A stretch of 64,000 nucleotides of DNA, from contig NC_054753.1 of NCBI RefSeq assembly GCF_018143015.1, positions 30,975,292 to 31,039,291 on the forward strand. Direction: 5' to 3'. A model generated the notes under the pieces. The model was not told the DNA's origin. It saw only the letters and a list, made by a program, of their open reading frames with translations, and made no database searches. Made by a program: the position numbers and the translations under genes. Source of the stretch: Lytechinus variegatus (lineage: Eukaryota > Echinodermata > Echinoidea > Temnopleuroida > Toxopneustidae). This document shows positions 17,506-30,094 of the stretch, piece by piece; position 1 is the stretch's first letter; each line of letters opens with the position of its first letter.

Positions 17506-18834
17506 TATATAGCTCATTAATCTTGCCACAATTTGGTCCAGTTGTTCAAATTATCTAGTAAATACAATATATGTTATTAATTGCAGAAGCTGGTCTTAAG
17601 AGTCATTGAGAAGGTGATCATACCTGCAACTTGCATGATTAATGTAAATATATACCAAAAGTCAACAATTTTCTAACTGGTACACCTTAAATGATTTCAT
17701 CCATACATGATACAAGGAACTAGAAAATGTAGATTGGAAAACAACACTAGGGCAACTTAGTGTTAGATGCAAAGTTCACTTTCTAGAATGGGTGAAACAA
17801 AAACAACATCACTCCAAAGGAACTGCAAAAATTATTTGATAAAAACCAAACCCTCTTCATAGTTGCTATTTGCAATATTGTATTGACGACTCTTCTCCTG
17901 TTTTTAAAACCCAGACAAGAATGACTTGTTGTTACCCCCCCCCCTCCTTGTACCTGTTATTTCTTTGTATTTTCCCTCTTTTTCTTTGTTTTTTTTCTAT
18001 TGATCAATGTTTCATTGTTGAGTATTGTCTTTTTTTATTCCAGTAATAGAATATAAATTTAATTGAAATGAGAGTGATGAACATAATGAGAAAGGGAGAC
18101 AATGATAAGATAAGAATGGAGATAAAATATGATTTGAAAATATTACAATTTACAGAATATAACATATTATTTTCTATTTATTCAAAGTTCATAATTCATT
18201 TTTATTCAGGTTTGCATTTTAAATTCAAACAAGTTAATTAGATGATGCATTTTGGAACAATACTAAATTAAATACATTTTACTTGAATAAACAATAATTG
18301 GTAAAAATGCAAAACATAAAACTTATTTAATTTGGTATTCTTTCCTCCTGTAAAAATTAAAACTAAATAATATGGACATAAGTTCTAGTGGCGAATCGAG
18401 GGAGGGGGCACATTCGCCCCCCTTAAAAAGTACTGAAAAGGCAACTTACAACATTTTTTTCTTTTTTTTTGCTTGTCAAATTTTTCCTGAGAAAAAATTA
18501 CTGTGATTTGGCAGTAAAGACCTTTTGTCAAAAATTCCTAGACAAAATGCCCCCCGGCCCTGATTATATTTCAAATGGGAATAAGACTGAGTGGCCTAAA
18601 ACTTGATTAAAAAATATTCTAAGCTGTAGGGCAAGGCTTCAGTCTCCAAGCTCACGACTGTACAAGTATGTCCACTTCCATTGGCAATTGTGGCTGAATT
18701 CCATCCCGGCAGCCTGACATCCACCCTTGAGACCAAGAAATGAAATTAAAGAAAGTAAATCAGTTTTATTTTAAATCCTGTAAAAAATACAAATAATTAA
18801 TTTAATTAAAAATCAAGCCCCCAAATAAAACACT
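17506..18834. other. Interior of fold-back element, non-coding
   Basis: No open frame worth reporting. It contains a fragment beginning AGTGGCGAATCGAGG (about 18,389) and a worn copy of part of the arm (CCACTTCCATTGGCAATTGT, about 18,671-18,690). Confidence 0.6.
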
Positions 18835-20040
18835 TTTGATGGCTACCCTCAGCCTGACATGCCCACACAGATACACTTAGATCATTTTCACATTTCGGAG
18901 GCAGAGTGAAATCGCCCTGAGCCACCACCCTAGCTCGTAAAAGTATTTTGTTCGACTCAAAACATCCACACCACGGTCACACTCAAAGTCAAAGAAATTG
19001 AAGCATATTAATTATTGCAACTTAAAACTCAACTCTCTACACCAGGGAAACTCAATATGAAAAATAGAATGTACAAAAAATAGGCCTAAAAATAATAAAT
19101 TTAAAGTGAAAAATTAAGCCCCCCCCCAAAAAAAAAAAATTATTGATGGCTAGCCTCAGCCCGGCATGCCCACACAGCTACACCCCGAATATATTTTTTT
19201 CGCATTTCGGGGGCAAGAGTGAAATCGCCCCGAGCCCCCACCCACGTAAAAATATTTTTGAGCAACTCAAACATCCACACCATAGTCACACTCAGTCAAA
19301 GAAATTGAAGCATAATTATATCATTACAATCTTAGAGCTCGAAACCAGGGAAAATCAATATAGAAAAAATTGAAAAATATATATTTACAAAAAAAAAGCA
19401 GAGCCTATATACGACACTGCCAAGCTTCAAACTCGAGTTCACTCTCTCTCACTCGTCAAGCTCAGCTCTTTGCTGTGCACGCCCACTTCCATTGTGGATT
19501 CGGTCTGAATCCCACCCCGCCAGTTTAGGCGGCCGAGCTACGGAGAATTACGATGAAGAGCAGCGGACCGTTCATCGGTTGTTCGCTTCTTGCGACCAGA
19601 GAGAAAAAGGTGAAAAACTTGATCAAAATCGTGCAAATACACCAAATTTTATCCTTGTGATGAGAAAATGGAGGTAATGGAATACAACAAAGTCCATCTT
19701 CTGCGATAAAAGTGGTACTTTGAGGAGAAATGATCACAAAATCAAGTCAGTTATTGAGCGGGGCCGAGCCGAGCACCGACACAGTTTATACACGCGCGCC
19801 TATGGGAATCGCGAGCTGTCGAAAAACGCCTAAAATTACACCTTTTTTTTATTTCAGCGAAAAAAAAGTAATAGAAAGTGAAGAACATCACCATCAAACC
19901 ATATCTCTAGAAAATCTTTACAAGAAATTTCGAAATTACGGAAAAATAGACGCAAATTTGTGAGAAAAAAATCTCGTAATAGGTGGGACAACTCGGCCCG
20001 CGGTCCGAGATGTCCCGTGGTCCGAGTTGTCCCTGATTCG
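18835..20040 (-). repeat. Right inverted arm of fold-back element
   Basis: Reverse complement of the left arm. It carries two of the ~310-bp units (TGATGGCTACCCTCAGCC near 18,838 and TGATGGCTAGCCTCAGCC near 19,144) and then the ~750-bp terminal segment ending CCGAGTTGTCCC at 20,033. The subrepeat number differs from the left arm (two versus three). Confidence 0.85.
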
Positions 20041-20418
20041 CCTAGAGGGTCGATAAAGTGACACGCACATGTAGGCCTAGTACTGTGTATGCGCATCGAT
20101 TAGTCCGATAGTGATACTATCGTGGGCGTGGCGAATTCTAATGCACATATGAAGAAGGTGATATCACAATTCCTTGATATTTGTGTTCGAGTAGCACATG
20201 AGTGAAATCTCTAGCTTACATGTGCGGCGTGTCGATTGTGGGGGACGGGGGTGTCTGAGCCTGAGTGAGTGTTCATGTCCGGACAGGTTATGAAAGATTG
20301 AAAGGTCTTCCCTGACAAGACAGTAATTTCATGACACAATTTTTTGCTTGCAATTTGTTTCATTTGCAATATTTAAAAGATAAGTTGCTGTACAATAATT
20401 GAAATCTAGTAGTAGTAG

Positions 20419-21902
20419 CAGGGTGACCAGACGTCCTGTATTTCCCGGGACTGTCCCGTAGTTTGTCCCGACAAACCCTTCCCGGGATGCTTATTTGTCC
20501 CGTATTTCAGAATATTAAACAAAACGTAGTTCATACATTTAACAGTGACGAATTTTCATTAAATAACCAACAGATGACGAAGTAGAGACAGCAATTAAAT
20601 CAATAGCTGTACATAGACTTTTGCAAGTTCTGCGGTCATTTTCTTGCTAATAACCCAATACATTGCAAACGAACTGGCCTCCGTGTGTGGCAGGCTGTTA
20701 CTTGTTAGCTAGGCATGTAGAATCGGAGCAAATTCTCAATGGTGCAAACAATCTCTCATGATAAACAGTTTTTCCACCAAAATCACAAAAATAGGCTGGA
20801 AATTCTTATAATTATGGATTCTCAGATTCATTATTTGGAGATGTAATCGGAGGAACAAGTTACCAGTACGACAGTACACCAGACGGTGGACTGTACTGTT
20901 TCCAGAAGAAGAAGTTATTGACTTTTCATAGATCTAGTTATTTCAGCTTTCGTTTTGAGTCTTGGTGTGTACGATGCCGCAATGTTTAATCTATTTTTTT
21001 TTTAAGTTTGACAATATGTTTCACTTTGAAATTTTATTCATTTTTAAAACATTTTACTTCATGAAATTTTTAAAATACATTTTAAAAAACCCAATTAACA
21101 TGGTTTCTATTAGATGATTGGATTCTTTTTGTTTGCTTGAAGTTTTAACTTTTTCTTTCTTTTCTACCCTATCCTTCCTGCTTACCCTTTTTTGTTCCAT
21201 CTATCTTTATTTCCTATCTTTCTTTCCTGAATATTTTTTTCTCCCTCTCTGTTCATTTTCTTCTCGACTTCTTTCTTTTACTTTCCTTTTTTATTTCTTT
21301 CATTCTTTCTTTCCTTAAAAATACCTTGGCTTCCTTTTGTCTTCCTGTCCTGTTTCTATTTGTTCTTTCTCTCCTTCCACTGCTTTCTCTTTGTTCGTTC
21401 TCTTTTCCCTTCATTCTTTCACCCCTCTCTTTCTTTCTTCCTTTATTTTATTTCTTTCCTTCTAATATTTATTCTTTTCCCTTTTTCTTTCTTTCCCTTT
21501 CTTCCTTCCTCCCTATTTTCTTCTTTCTTTCAAAGAATGAAGGAATAATTTTCTTTCCTCCTTTTTTTCTTACCTTTTTCCCTTTAATTCTTTCCTTTAT
21601 TTTGTCTTTCACACATTTATTCATCTTTCCTTCCTTTCTTTTTTCTATGTTCATTTCAAAGAATGACAGAAATTTATCTCTTTTATTCTTTCATTCATCC
21701 TTCTTCTTTTATTCTAACTTTATTTTTTTCCTTTTCCTTCATTTTCTTTCCTTCTCAATTCATCTCTTTTCTTTCTCTTTCGTTCACCCATCCTTCCAAT
21801 TCCTTATATTTTTTCACAAGTCTAACACTGTGTGTGGGCTTCTTTGTTGATCTTTGTTTGTCAATTGTCCCGTATTTCACTTTGTGAAATCTGGTCACCC
21901 TG
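20419..21902. mobile_element. Non-autonomous DNA transposon with CAGGGTGACCAGA ends
   Basis: Starts CAGGGTGACCAGACGTCC and ends AAATCTGGTCACCCTG, perfect inverted ends over at least 13 bases. TTTGTCCCG/CCCGTATTTCA motifs occur near both ends. CTAGTAGTA-type sequence lies outside both ends, but the left side is a TAG microsatellite, so the duplication length (8 or 9) is uncertain. The CAGGG end is hAT-like. About 700 bases of its interior are a T/C-only tract (21,130-21,830) whose 174-codon open frame is not a gene. Confidence 0.75.
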
Positions 21903-24878
21903 ACTAGTAGTAACAACCACATACCGGTACTTGTGACTTATAAATATTATGCATGAATTTTGTAACTGTTGAGCAGATATTGTCAGTAAGAGACTTTTTA
22001 GGGCACTGGTCCAAAAATTGGGATTGTCCCAGAAAAGGATAGGCCCTATCCTCAGTCATAAACCAAGACAAATTATGTCATGAAAATTGAGATTGTCCTG
22101 CTTGGGTACAGATTTTCTTCACTTGCACCTGCAGGAGACAACAAGATAGACCTGGAAACTTGACTGCAGGAACAACCACTCATTCAATGAACAAGGTTAT
22201 GATATAACTGTGTTCTCACTTATATCTCCATGTGTGGCAAAATAAGGGTGGCAATGTTTGGCTTATTTTCTCTTTTTCTTTGGGGCAAATGCTTTATTTT
22301 TTTACACTGACAGTTTCCATTACACCTATTATTCATACAATATGACTCTTATTTAAATTTGATTCTTTAGATTATTTTTTCTTAATTAAGAATAGAGATA
22401 AAAAAATGAAAACTTTCTTGCCATATTACTTTCCTCCAATAGAGGGCGTACAAAAAATATGCCCAAAATTCTAGTTTTTGAGCACTCTAGTGAATACAAA
22501 AATTAGTCCCAAGTTACTTATGAAAAATAAATTGCAACTGTATGGAAATTAGTAATTTGGGTCAGTGATATTTTAATGTTTTTTTAAAGTGTTTGCTCTG
22601 TACAACATTGGCATACCATAGTCCTACCTGTAGATTCCCCACAGGCAGGGTGGTAGCAGTGAACAAGTGGGAACAACTGTATTTTTCCAGTAGATGCGGT
22701 ATGTAGGTATGGACAGCAATTAGGGGGATTGAGAGTGCTTAAAATAGATTAAGTGACCTCATGACTTGCTGTCTTCCAGTAATATTGTTATGAGCCCTGA
22801 TAAAGTGATATGTTTATGTAGGCCTAGGCTAATGAACACTTTTTAAAGTAGCTTGGTAGCTTAGAAAAATGATTTTCTTGGAAAAAACCCCAGCCAGTCA
22901 TTTTCAGATTGGACCCCCAAAATGGTGTCCAATGTCTGCACACCCTTTCGCTTTACACACGATTGAGGGATATTGATGAGAAAGGCTGCAATTCAAGGCC
23001 GTCACATGAAATGCCTGAAATTCATTGTTTTTCCACTATTATATGAAATCGCTGATCTGCTATTTTGACCATATTTTGGTTATTTTGAGAAAATAAAGAT
23101 TTTGAAAACCTTAAGCCTATTGAAATTGGTTTCTGATGCATGAATGCTTGCAATACTGGCCAACAACAACAGGCTGGTCAGTAATAAAATCACTCACTAT
23201 AAATAACTGTTACATGTAGAACCATAAAGCTGTTAGGGTGTAATATTTAACTTGGAAGTTGGAGTTTTACCCTTGTCGTTTTTTTGAGCTATGGGTAGTA
23301 AAGACCTGTAACATCGCCCCTTATCAACGCCTAATATTCTTAGCATTGTATCTGTGAATATATTCATTGGTGCCACCACTGCTTCTACCAGTTTGTAGAG
23401 TGGCCGAATGTTCAAAGATACACCTCATAAAAAACAGTCGTAAACAAGCAAACTCAAATCATATCAAACAGCCAGAAGTACCAAATAAGAAGAACCTATA
23501 ATATAATTGTAGCTGAACTAAACTCAATATAAAGATGTTGATGAAATTAAGTCCAGTGATGCTCTGATTTATTAGCCTGAAATCCAGACCTCACTAGGCA
23601 TTGCCTTTACAAATAATATATTCAAATATTCAAAAATAGTGTCACATGATCAACTCAACCAATAGAGAAACAATGGAAGAACAAAAGGTGAAAGGTGAAC
23701 CAATGAGGATGAGATAGGATGATATGAATGAAGAAGAATATTCTGAATATTGTTTAGAAAAGGACAATTGGAACATGTGGAGCTGCATGGAGTTGGAATG
23801 GCAATGGAATGACATGATGTAGAAACTACATGTAAGGAATGAGAGAATCAGGTGCCTTTGGTGTAGAAATGGGAAGTGAATGGAAGGCAACGTATGAAAC
23901 AAACAATTATATTAATCATGGCAAAATTCAACACTTACAATTGGTTTACCCAATTTTCTTAAGTGTACAAAATGCAGCAGATTAGAGCCCCATTTCCCAT
24001 GTTTACATCATGTGTATAAATGACTGGAATCCTATGTGTGTAGATATTGGCAACCAAGGAATTGTCAAATTTGCACCCTCTTTTTGACCAATTTTACGGC
24101 CGATTCTCATCACACTAACTTCCGTAAATATTCTGACTCTTCAAAACCAGTTCTATAATGTCATGGCGCTGGCTGATTGTCTCGTGACTCCCTTTACGAG
24201 CTCTAGCGCATGAACTGGCAATTAACAGTTCTAATAATTATCAGATTTCTTGGTATGCATACATGTAGCTGTTTTGAATTGGGGTTCAATAGAGATCTAA
24301 AAAGGCTTGATACATCTAAACTCTATGAATTTTCAACCTCTTTTCACCTAGTAAGTTGTTTTCAAAGTCAGCTATAATGCAAGTTGACTACTTTGTCAAT
24401 CTGCAAAGTACATATAGGTATAGCAGGTATGGAATGAAGTGGCCAAAATCAGCATTGGTAAAAATACACTGTAATTCACTTAATGCTGGTACGTACAATC
24501 TTTGGTGTTTTTATTTTTATCAGTGAATAATTCTTTTATTATTTTAGAAGTAAAATTGAACACATCCAATTAAAGTCAGGTATCAAGATTTGTGTGCTAT
24601 GCTATATAGCCTACCGGTACTGGTACATGTACCATGATTAAAGTCTTTAATGGGGAATGCCCTTTCAAATTCTTTTACATCAAAATATACCTCCTTATTA
24701 ATAAAGGTTCTTTTTTTAACTACACAGGATCAAGACAAAGACCATTAGAAATTACTGTGAATTTTTCACCATCCACATGTATTCAACGTCCAATTTAGGC
24801 TTAAAATACATGTAGACATTATTTTTTCGATTGTCATAAAAAAGAAAACCAAAGGATTGATTTTCCATCTGTTTCCTC
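21903..24878. other. Intergenic, about 3 kb, nothing recognised
   Basis: No supported gene, RNA or clear repeat. Short open frames on the minus strand (23,233-23,415 and 23,642-23,902) have no motif. The 5' exon(s) and promoter of the first FEM1-like gene may lie here but cannot be located. Confidence 0.5.
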
Positions 24879-24928
24879 AGATAATGGACACACTGGTTTA
24901 ATAATTGAGACCATTCCCATCTCTCAAA

Positions 24929-26632
24929 ATGGCATCCGATCCAGAGAGCGATCTGCACAAACTTGAAGATTCTCCTACACAAAAGAAGATTGACCAGTGG
25001 ATCAAAGATGGTATTGACTTAGTGTGTCTAATTGACAATGGTGAGATAAGAGATGCAGTTGGTGTAAGAAAATATCTTGCTTTGTCAAACAATCCCATTG
25101 ACAAAAGGAATGATACAGGACAAACACCATTGATGGTTGCATGCAGAAAAAGAAAGAAGGATGTTGTTAGTTTTGTGTTGGGAGCTGGGGCTGACCCTAA
25201 CCTGACTTGCAGTGTTAACGGTAGTACTGCACTTCATTATGCCTGCCAAGGGGAGGGAAGTGTAATGTTGCGATGTAGAGAGGAACCAAGTTACCCTCAA
25301 GACGAGCTCCGTGACATCATCAATATTGTGAAAGTACTTGCAAGTTATGGCGCTGTTCTGCAGGTAAATTACAAGGGATTGAGTCCAGTTTATATTGCAG
25401 CTTTGAATAGTTTCAAAGATGTTGTGGATTTCTTCGTATCAAGCAATATGCTAACGGTGCCAATGAGTGTCAAGGTTAAAGCATATGAACTGTTGGGAGC
25501 TTCGCAGGCAGTCTTTGATAAGCACCATACTATGGATGCCTGTAAATCATTTCATCTAGCTGCATCTTTTCATTCTTCTGAGGATAGCAATGTAACACCT
25601 TGCCATGTCACCTCTGATCTTGATGCCTGGTTTGTAAATTTGATGGACAAAAAGAATCCAAGTGACTCTGAAATGTCTGAGGTCAAAGTGAAAGCCTTGT
25701 CCATTGCTGTTAAAAGCTTACCAAACAAGGCCCTTGACGACTTCTGGGATGATTCAACCAGTCTTGCCGCAGATGACTTATTTAATGGAAAGGCTGTTGA
25801 GAAAGGATATGAACTGTTTGCTGCACTCATAAAAGCTGAAATGAAGCATGAGAGTCTCTCTGGCTCTGTCATGGAGATAATGGATGAGGAGGGTACATCA
25901 ACGCTCTATCAGGATTCACCAAAGTTACACATGCCTTTTATTCCTAAACTGTTGGAGGATTATGCTGATGCTTATAGAATCAGCAATACCCAGCCCCCAT
26001 ACAAGAGCATTGAACATATGGGGAATATGATATTCAACATTGCATATTACTTGTCTGAATCCAAATACCTAATGGAATGCCTTCCGTTCATTGGCCACAT
26101 AGTTAACATGAAGAGGAAAGATGTGCAAGGAAATGACGGGGATGAACGGAAATCAATTTTGCATGTCTTCTTTGAACGGATGGCAGATGCTATGTGGGAG
26201 GATGTGTACAGCTGGCAAAGCAAACAAACAAGAAATAGATTGAAGTTTACCATTTGTAGGCTCCTCCACTACAATGGTCTGGACAGAGACTTGGACAAAT
26301 CCCTCTTGGAAACACTATTTGAGGTTGCTCCTGTTGCTCGTGATATGGATTTTATTGTGTCAGTTGCACAAGTATTGATACGGTATGGGTGCCCTACTGA
26401 GGATGGTTGCCTTGTCCTTGGTGATATTGAGGATGATGACCAAGTGTTGTCAGAGTTATTAGAACCTACAAAACCAATCCCTCTAGAGGAACTAGCTGCC
26501 AGAGCAATACTCAACAATAGGATACCATACAGAAAGATGCTTCCTGATGTCTTGTGTGAAAAAATAGAGGGTGAAAAGCTGTTCCCTGATCCGTCTGATT
26601 TGAATTCATCAACTGAATCAGACAATGACTGA
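24929..26632 (+). CDS. FEM1-like ankyrin-repeat protein, copy 1
   Basis: 567 residues from the ATG at 24,929 (MASDPES); the frame is open slightly further upstream but without an ATG. A splice acceptor (GTTTCCTCAG, AG at 24,879-24,880) precedes it, so the coding sequence is a single exon behind a 5' UTR intron; a five-codon upstream ORF starts at 24,884. Ankyrin repeats lie at about 61-93 (TGQTPLMVAC), 97-148 (with a ~20-residue insert after STALHYAC) and 149-175. A helical stretch like the TPR-type segment of FEM1 (KAYELLGASQAVFD) lies at 185-213. The C-terminal box (PLEELAARAILNNRIPY, then LPDVLCEKIEG) resembles the FEM1 C-terminus. FEM1 proteins recruit substrates with C-terminal degrons to CUL2 ubiquitin ligase; this role is inferred from resemblance. 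The tail is acidic. Confidence 0.75.
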   Translation: MASDPESDLHKLEDSPTQKKIDQWIKDGIDLVCLIDNGEIRDAVGVRKYLALSNNPIDKRNDTGQTPLMVACRKRKKDVVSFVLGAGADPNLTCSVNGSTALHYACQGEGSVMLRCREEPSYPQDELRDIINIVKVLASYGAVLQVNYKGLSPVYIAALNSFKDVVDFFVSSNMLTVPMSVKVKAYELLGASQAVFDKHHTMDACKSFHLAASFHSSEDSNVTPCHVTSDLDAWFVNLMDKKNPSDSEMSEVKVKALSIAVKSLPNKALDDFWDDSTSLAADDLFNGKAVEKGYELFAALIKAEMKHESLSGSVMEIMDEEGTSTLYQDSPKLHMPFIPKLLEDYADAYRISNTQPPYKSIEHMGNMIFNIAYYLSESKYLMECLPFIGHIVNMKRKDVQGNDGDERKSILHVFFERMADAMWEDVYSWQSKQTRNRLKFTICRLLHYNGLDRDLDKSLLETLFEVAPVARDMDFIVSVAQVLIRYGCPTEDGCLVLGDIEDDDQVLSELLEPTKPIPLEELAARAILNNRIPYRKMLPDVLCEKIEGEKLFPDPSDLNSSTESDND

Positions 26633-28313
26633 AACCATAAATTCCTGTTTCATTCTAGATGAGTTCTTGATGCATGGAGGTGAAAATATGAACATTAAAA
26701 AAAATGTCAAAATGACAGTTTCTACTCGTGCAGGGAATAATTTTCTTGTATTGCAGTGCAAATTGTTTATGTTTTTTGCCTTAAGTTTGTTGCCATTTTT
26801 CCCCAGGAACAAACTGCTTGTATTGTAATGTGTAAATAACCTTTGTACAGTGTACTATTAACATATTTTAGTCATCTTAGAGACTTACTATTTAATGAAG
26901 GATGAAATTGATACTGAAAATTCATTTACTGGTGCCTACAATTATTATATCGCTTTTAGGAACCCATTCACTGAGGTGCATGTATGTTGGATTGATAATT
27001 GTATTAGAAATCAAAATTGCTTTAAATTCTTAGGTGATGTAAATCATTTCTATCTCATCACATCTTGCCCCTCATTGACCTTGGATATTTTACTTGCCCT
27101 TTTGATTACCCATCTGATTGTTCTAAAAGTATAAGTACCCCTGTGAAAAGTGGCCTTGTCGAAAATATGTCAATATTGAAGGCCTGTTCCTTGTTCTATT
27201 CCAGTAAAAAAAAAAGCTACATACATGTAGTACAACAATGAAAGTTTTACATGTAGTACATTCATCGCTTGACAGCTGAGTGTTTTTCTCTATGAAAACT
27301 CAAAAAAAAAATTTGGCCATGGATTGTTACACAGAATAATTTTCCTTGTATCACATTGCAATTTGCTCCACATTTTTGTTATGCTGCTACAGTACACAAA
27401 ACATGTACAACATAGAAGAATCAGGATGATACAAAATATAATTTCACATTTTTTGCAGCAAAAGTGCACCAAACATGTGCAAGAGGGTTCCCGTGCTTCG
27501 TAAATAGTGTATTGTCGCTTATCGTTACTTTTCATCACTATCTAAAATATGTGAAAAAAAAACATAACGCATGACAAGCGACTTCCACAAACTTATTTGC
27601 AAATCTTCTTAACTGTTAAGCACCCTATTGGCGATTGTTGGAGTTTTCCAGTTTTAAAATTCATGTCCTTGCAAACCTTTAAGCACCTTACGCCCCATAT
27701 TCAACCAGTGTTATCTCAGATATATCATTGGGGCTCAATAGGTTAAGATATTCTGAAAGTCTAGGAGACTTTATCTTTAACTTTTCTAATTTTCAAGAAT
27801 AGTTATTAACCAGTGATGTGATCTTGGGCTTGGGGCATTATTTTGTAAATATAATGAACGGCAATAGCGTACTAGGATTTTTGAAAGGGGGAGTTTTTAA
27901 GCTGAATGAAATGTTAGCAATTACAACCCATAAATGAATTTTAAAAAAAAAGTCTTCACCACATATTTTAAATTGTTTTATACCCAATTTGACAACCCCC
28001 CCAAAAAAAAAAAAAAAAAATATATTCAACATTTTTTATTAAAGAATGTTTGAATTCTTAGGGGGGTGGGTATCCAAAAAAATAAGGGGGAGGGTTGAAC
28101 ACCTGTAACCCCCCCCCCCCCTGCGTACACCACTGATGGCCGGAATGAACATGATTCGTATTGAGGAAGTGTTCTTTCCCAAATTGTGTTATGTTTTTCA
28201 TTGGCAACAAGCTCCCTCTTCAGGTCATGTGATTTAGAATTTTACTGAAAAGCACTTTAAAATGTAGAAAACTTCTTACAATATTGTTAAGTAATTATTG
28301 TTTCCTTTTGTAG
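26633..28313. other. Intergenic/5' intron between copies 1 and 2
   Basis: Low-complexity poly-A and poly-C runs at 27,990-28,125 belong to a worn G/C-run element ending GCGTACACCACTGATGG. No gene is supported. The sequence ends in the splice acceptor of copy 2 (CCTTTTGTAG, AG at 28,312-28,313). Confidence 0.55.
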
Positions 28314-28354
28314 ATTCTTGAGGCATTTGGTCCGAGATCCATACTGATATCCTG

Positions 28355-30094
28355 ATGGCATCAGAGTCAGAAAACAATTGTCAAGAAGTTGGGGATCCTC
28401 CTTGCCAGAAGGAGAAGATTGATCAGTGGGTCAAAGATGGTGTTGATTTGGTTTCTCTGATGCATGAAGGGAAGGTGAGCTACGCGGATGATGTGAGACA
28501 ATACCTCGCCCTTTCAAACAATCCCGCTTGTGTGGATAAACCAAATGGAGTAGGACAAACACCATTGATGATTGCCTGCAGGAATAGACAGAAAGACATT
28601 GCTAATCTCTTATTGGAAGCTGGAGCTGACCCTAACCTGACTTGCACTTATTATGGTTGCACTGCACTTCATTATGCCTGCGAAGGGGAGAAAAGTCTAA
28701 TAATACAGTGTAGAGAGGAACCAAACTACCCTCAACGTGAGCTCGGTGACATCTTAGAGATTGTGGAAGCACTTGGCAATCAGGGCGCAGTTCTAAAGAT
28801 GAATGATAAGGGGTTGAGTCCAGTTTGTGTTGCAGCTTTGAACAGTTTCAAAGATGTTGTGGATTACTTTGCTTCCAGCTCTGTTATTTCAATGCCTGTT
28901 GATGTCAAGGTTAAAGCATATGAACTGTTGGGAGTTTCGCAGGCAGTCTTTGATAAGCACCATACTATGGATGCGTGTAAGTCATTTCATCTAGCTGCAT
29001 CGTTTTGTTCTTCTGAGGATAGCAACGTAACACCTTGCCATGTCACCCCTGATCTTGATGCCTGGTTTGTTAATTTGAAGGACACAGAGAATCCAAGTGA
29101 CAATGATATGTTTGTGGTCAAAGCAAAAGCCATCGTCATTGGTTTGCATTGTCTTTCTGATGAAACCAGAAATGAACATGACTTCTACGACACCTTGGCT
29201 GAATACGGTCAGCTAGCATTGTTTGAAGGCAAAGCTCCACAAGAAGGATATGAGATGCTTCGAGACCATATACACGGAGAGATGACGGATGAATACACAA
29301 CAATAGGGACAGTGATGGAGATGATCAGGGATGCATTAGAACCTGCTCTATGTACCCGTCGTGGTGAATCTTCAATGTTAAAACATATCATCAAACTGTT
29401 GGATACCTATGCTGAAGAAGTTGATGCAGATAGCAGTGAGCAGCTAGATGTGTGGGAAGTAGTTGAGGTTCTTGGCAATGTGATGTTTGGGTTTACATAT
29501 TATCACTCTCAGACAAAATACCTAGAGTCCAGTTTTCCATCTGTGGTACGTGCTTTCAACTGTCTCAAAAAAATTGCTACAGTTTATGATGCAGAGATGG
29601 AGAAGTCAATTCTGGCAGTCTTTATGGATAAGTTGGCTCAAACAATGTGGGAAGATATGTACTGTGGCCAGAGCAACGAGACAAAGAAACGCTTGAAGTA
29701 TACTATCTGTCGACTCCTCCACTACATTGGCTTTGATCCAGACACAGATACCTTCTTGTTAGACACCTTCCTTCAAGTTTTCCGTGTTGCTTATGATACA
29801 GAGTGGATACTCTCCATTGCTCATGTGTTGATCCGTTATGGTTGTGACACTTCAAGCGTTACGCTCGTGGATGTGGATGAAGATGATGAAGATATGCCAC
29901 TACTGAAGGAACTCTTAAGTCCATCCACTAGTCCTCTCACACTTGAGGAGCTTTCTGCTCGGGCATTACTCTGCTATAGGATACCATACAGAGAGAGACT
30001 TCCTGATATCCTGTGTGAGAAAATAGAAGGAGAAAAGCTGCATCCAGATCGTTCTGAATTGTACTCTTCACCAGAAAATTCTGATTCAGATTAA
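28355..30094 (+). CDS. FEM1-like ankyrin-repeat protein, copy 2
   Basis: 579 residues. The ATG at 28,355 is the first after the acceptor at 28,312-28,313; the UTR exon begins ATTCTTGAGGCATTTGG, a sequence shared with copies 3 and 4. It has the same architecture as copy 1: QWVKDGVDLV, three ankyrin repeats (GQTPLMIAC, CTALHYACEG, LSPVCVAAL), KAYELLGVSQAVFDKHH, a helical middle, and a C-terminal LEELSARALL...IPYRERLPDILCEKIEG box with an acidic DSD end. It is nearly identical to copies 1 and 3 over about 28,900-29,110 and clearly diverged elsewhere. Intact, so probably functional. Likely a CUL2-type substrate adaptor by resemblance to FEM1; the substrate is unknown. Confidence 0.75.
   Translation: MASESENNCQEVGDPPCQKEKIDQWVKDGVDLVSLMHEGKVSYADDVRQYLALSNNPACVDKPNGVGQTPLMIACRNRQKDIANLLLEAGADPNLTCTYYGCTALHYACEGEKSLIIQCREEPNYPQRELGDILEIVEALGNQGAVLKMNDKGLSPVCVAALNSFKDVVDYFASSSVISMPVDVKVKAYELLGVSQAVFDKHHTMDACKSFHLAASFCSSEDSNVTPCHVTPDLDAWFVNLKDTENPSDNDMFVVKAKAIVIGLHCLSDETRNEHDFYDTLAEYGQLALFEGKAPQEGYEMLRDHIHGEMTDEYTTIGTVMEMIRDALEPALCTRRGESSMLKHIIKLLDTYAEEVDADSSEQLDVWEVVEVLGNVMFGFTYYHSQTKYLESSFPSVVRAFNCLKKIATVYDAEMEKSILAVFMDKLAQTMWEDMYCGQSNETKKRLKYTICRLLHYIGFDPDTDTFLLDTFLQVFRVAYDTEWILSIAHVLIRYGCDTSSVTLVDVDEDDEDMPLLKELLSPSTSPLTLEELSARALLCYRIPYRERLPDILCEKIEGEKLHPDRSELYSSPENSDSD

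Larger units (their letters stand above)
14131..20040. mobile_element. 5.9-kb fold-back transposon with long inverted arms
   Basis: The ends (GGGACAACTCGG at 14,135 and its complement ending at 20,033) are long inverted repeats, and CCTAGAGGG occurs immediately outside both (14,122-14,130 and 20,041-20,049), a 9-bp target-duplication candidate. Very long terminal repeats with a 9-bp duplication are typical of Mutator-like elements; the assignment is inference. The interior (15.6-18.8 kb) holds other repeats and no transposase, so it is non-autonomous. The extreme end can itself fold, because GGGACAACTCGG and CCGAGTTGTCCC lie about 25 bases apart within each arm. Confidence 0.8.

Noticed and set aside
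21326-21850. 174-codon open frame
   Set aside because: Encoded by a T/C-only tract; Phe/Ser/Leu-only composition.
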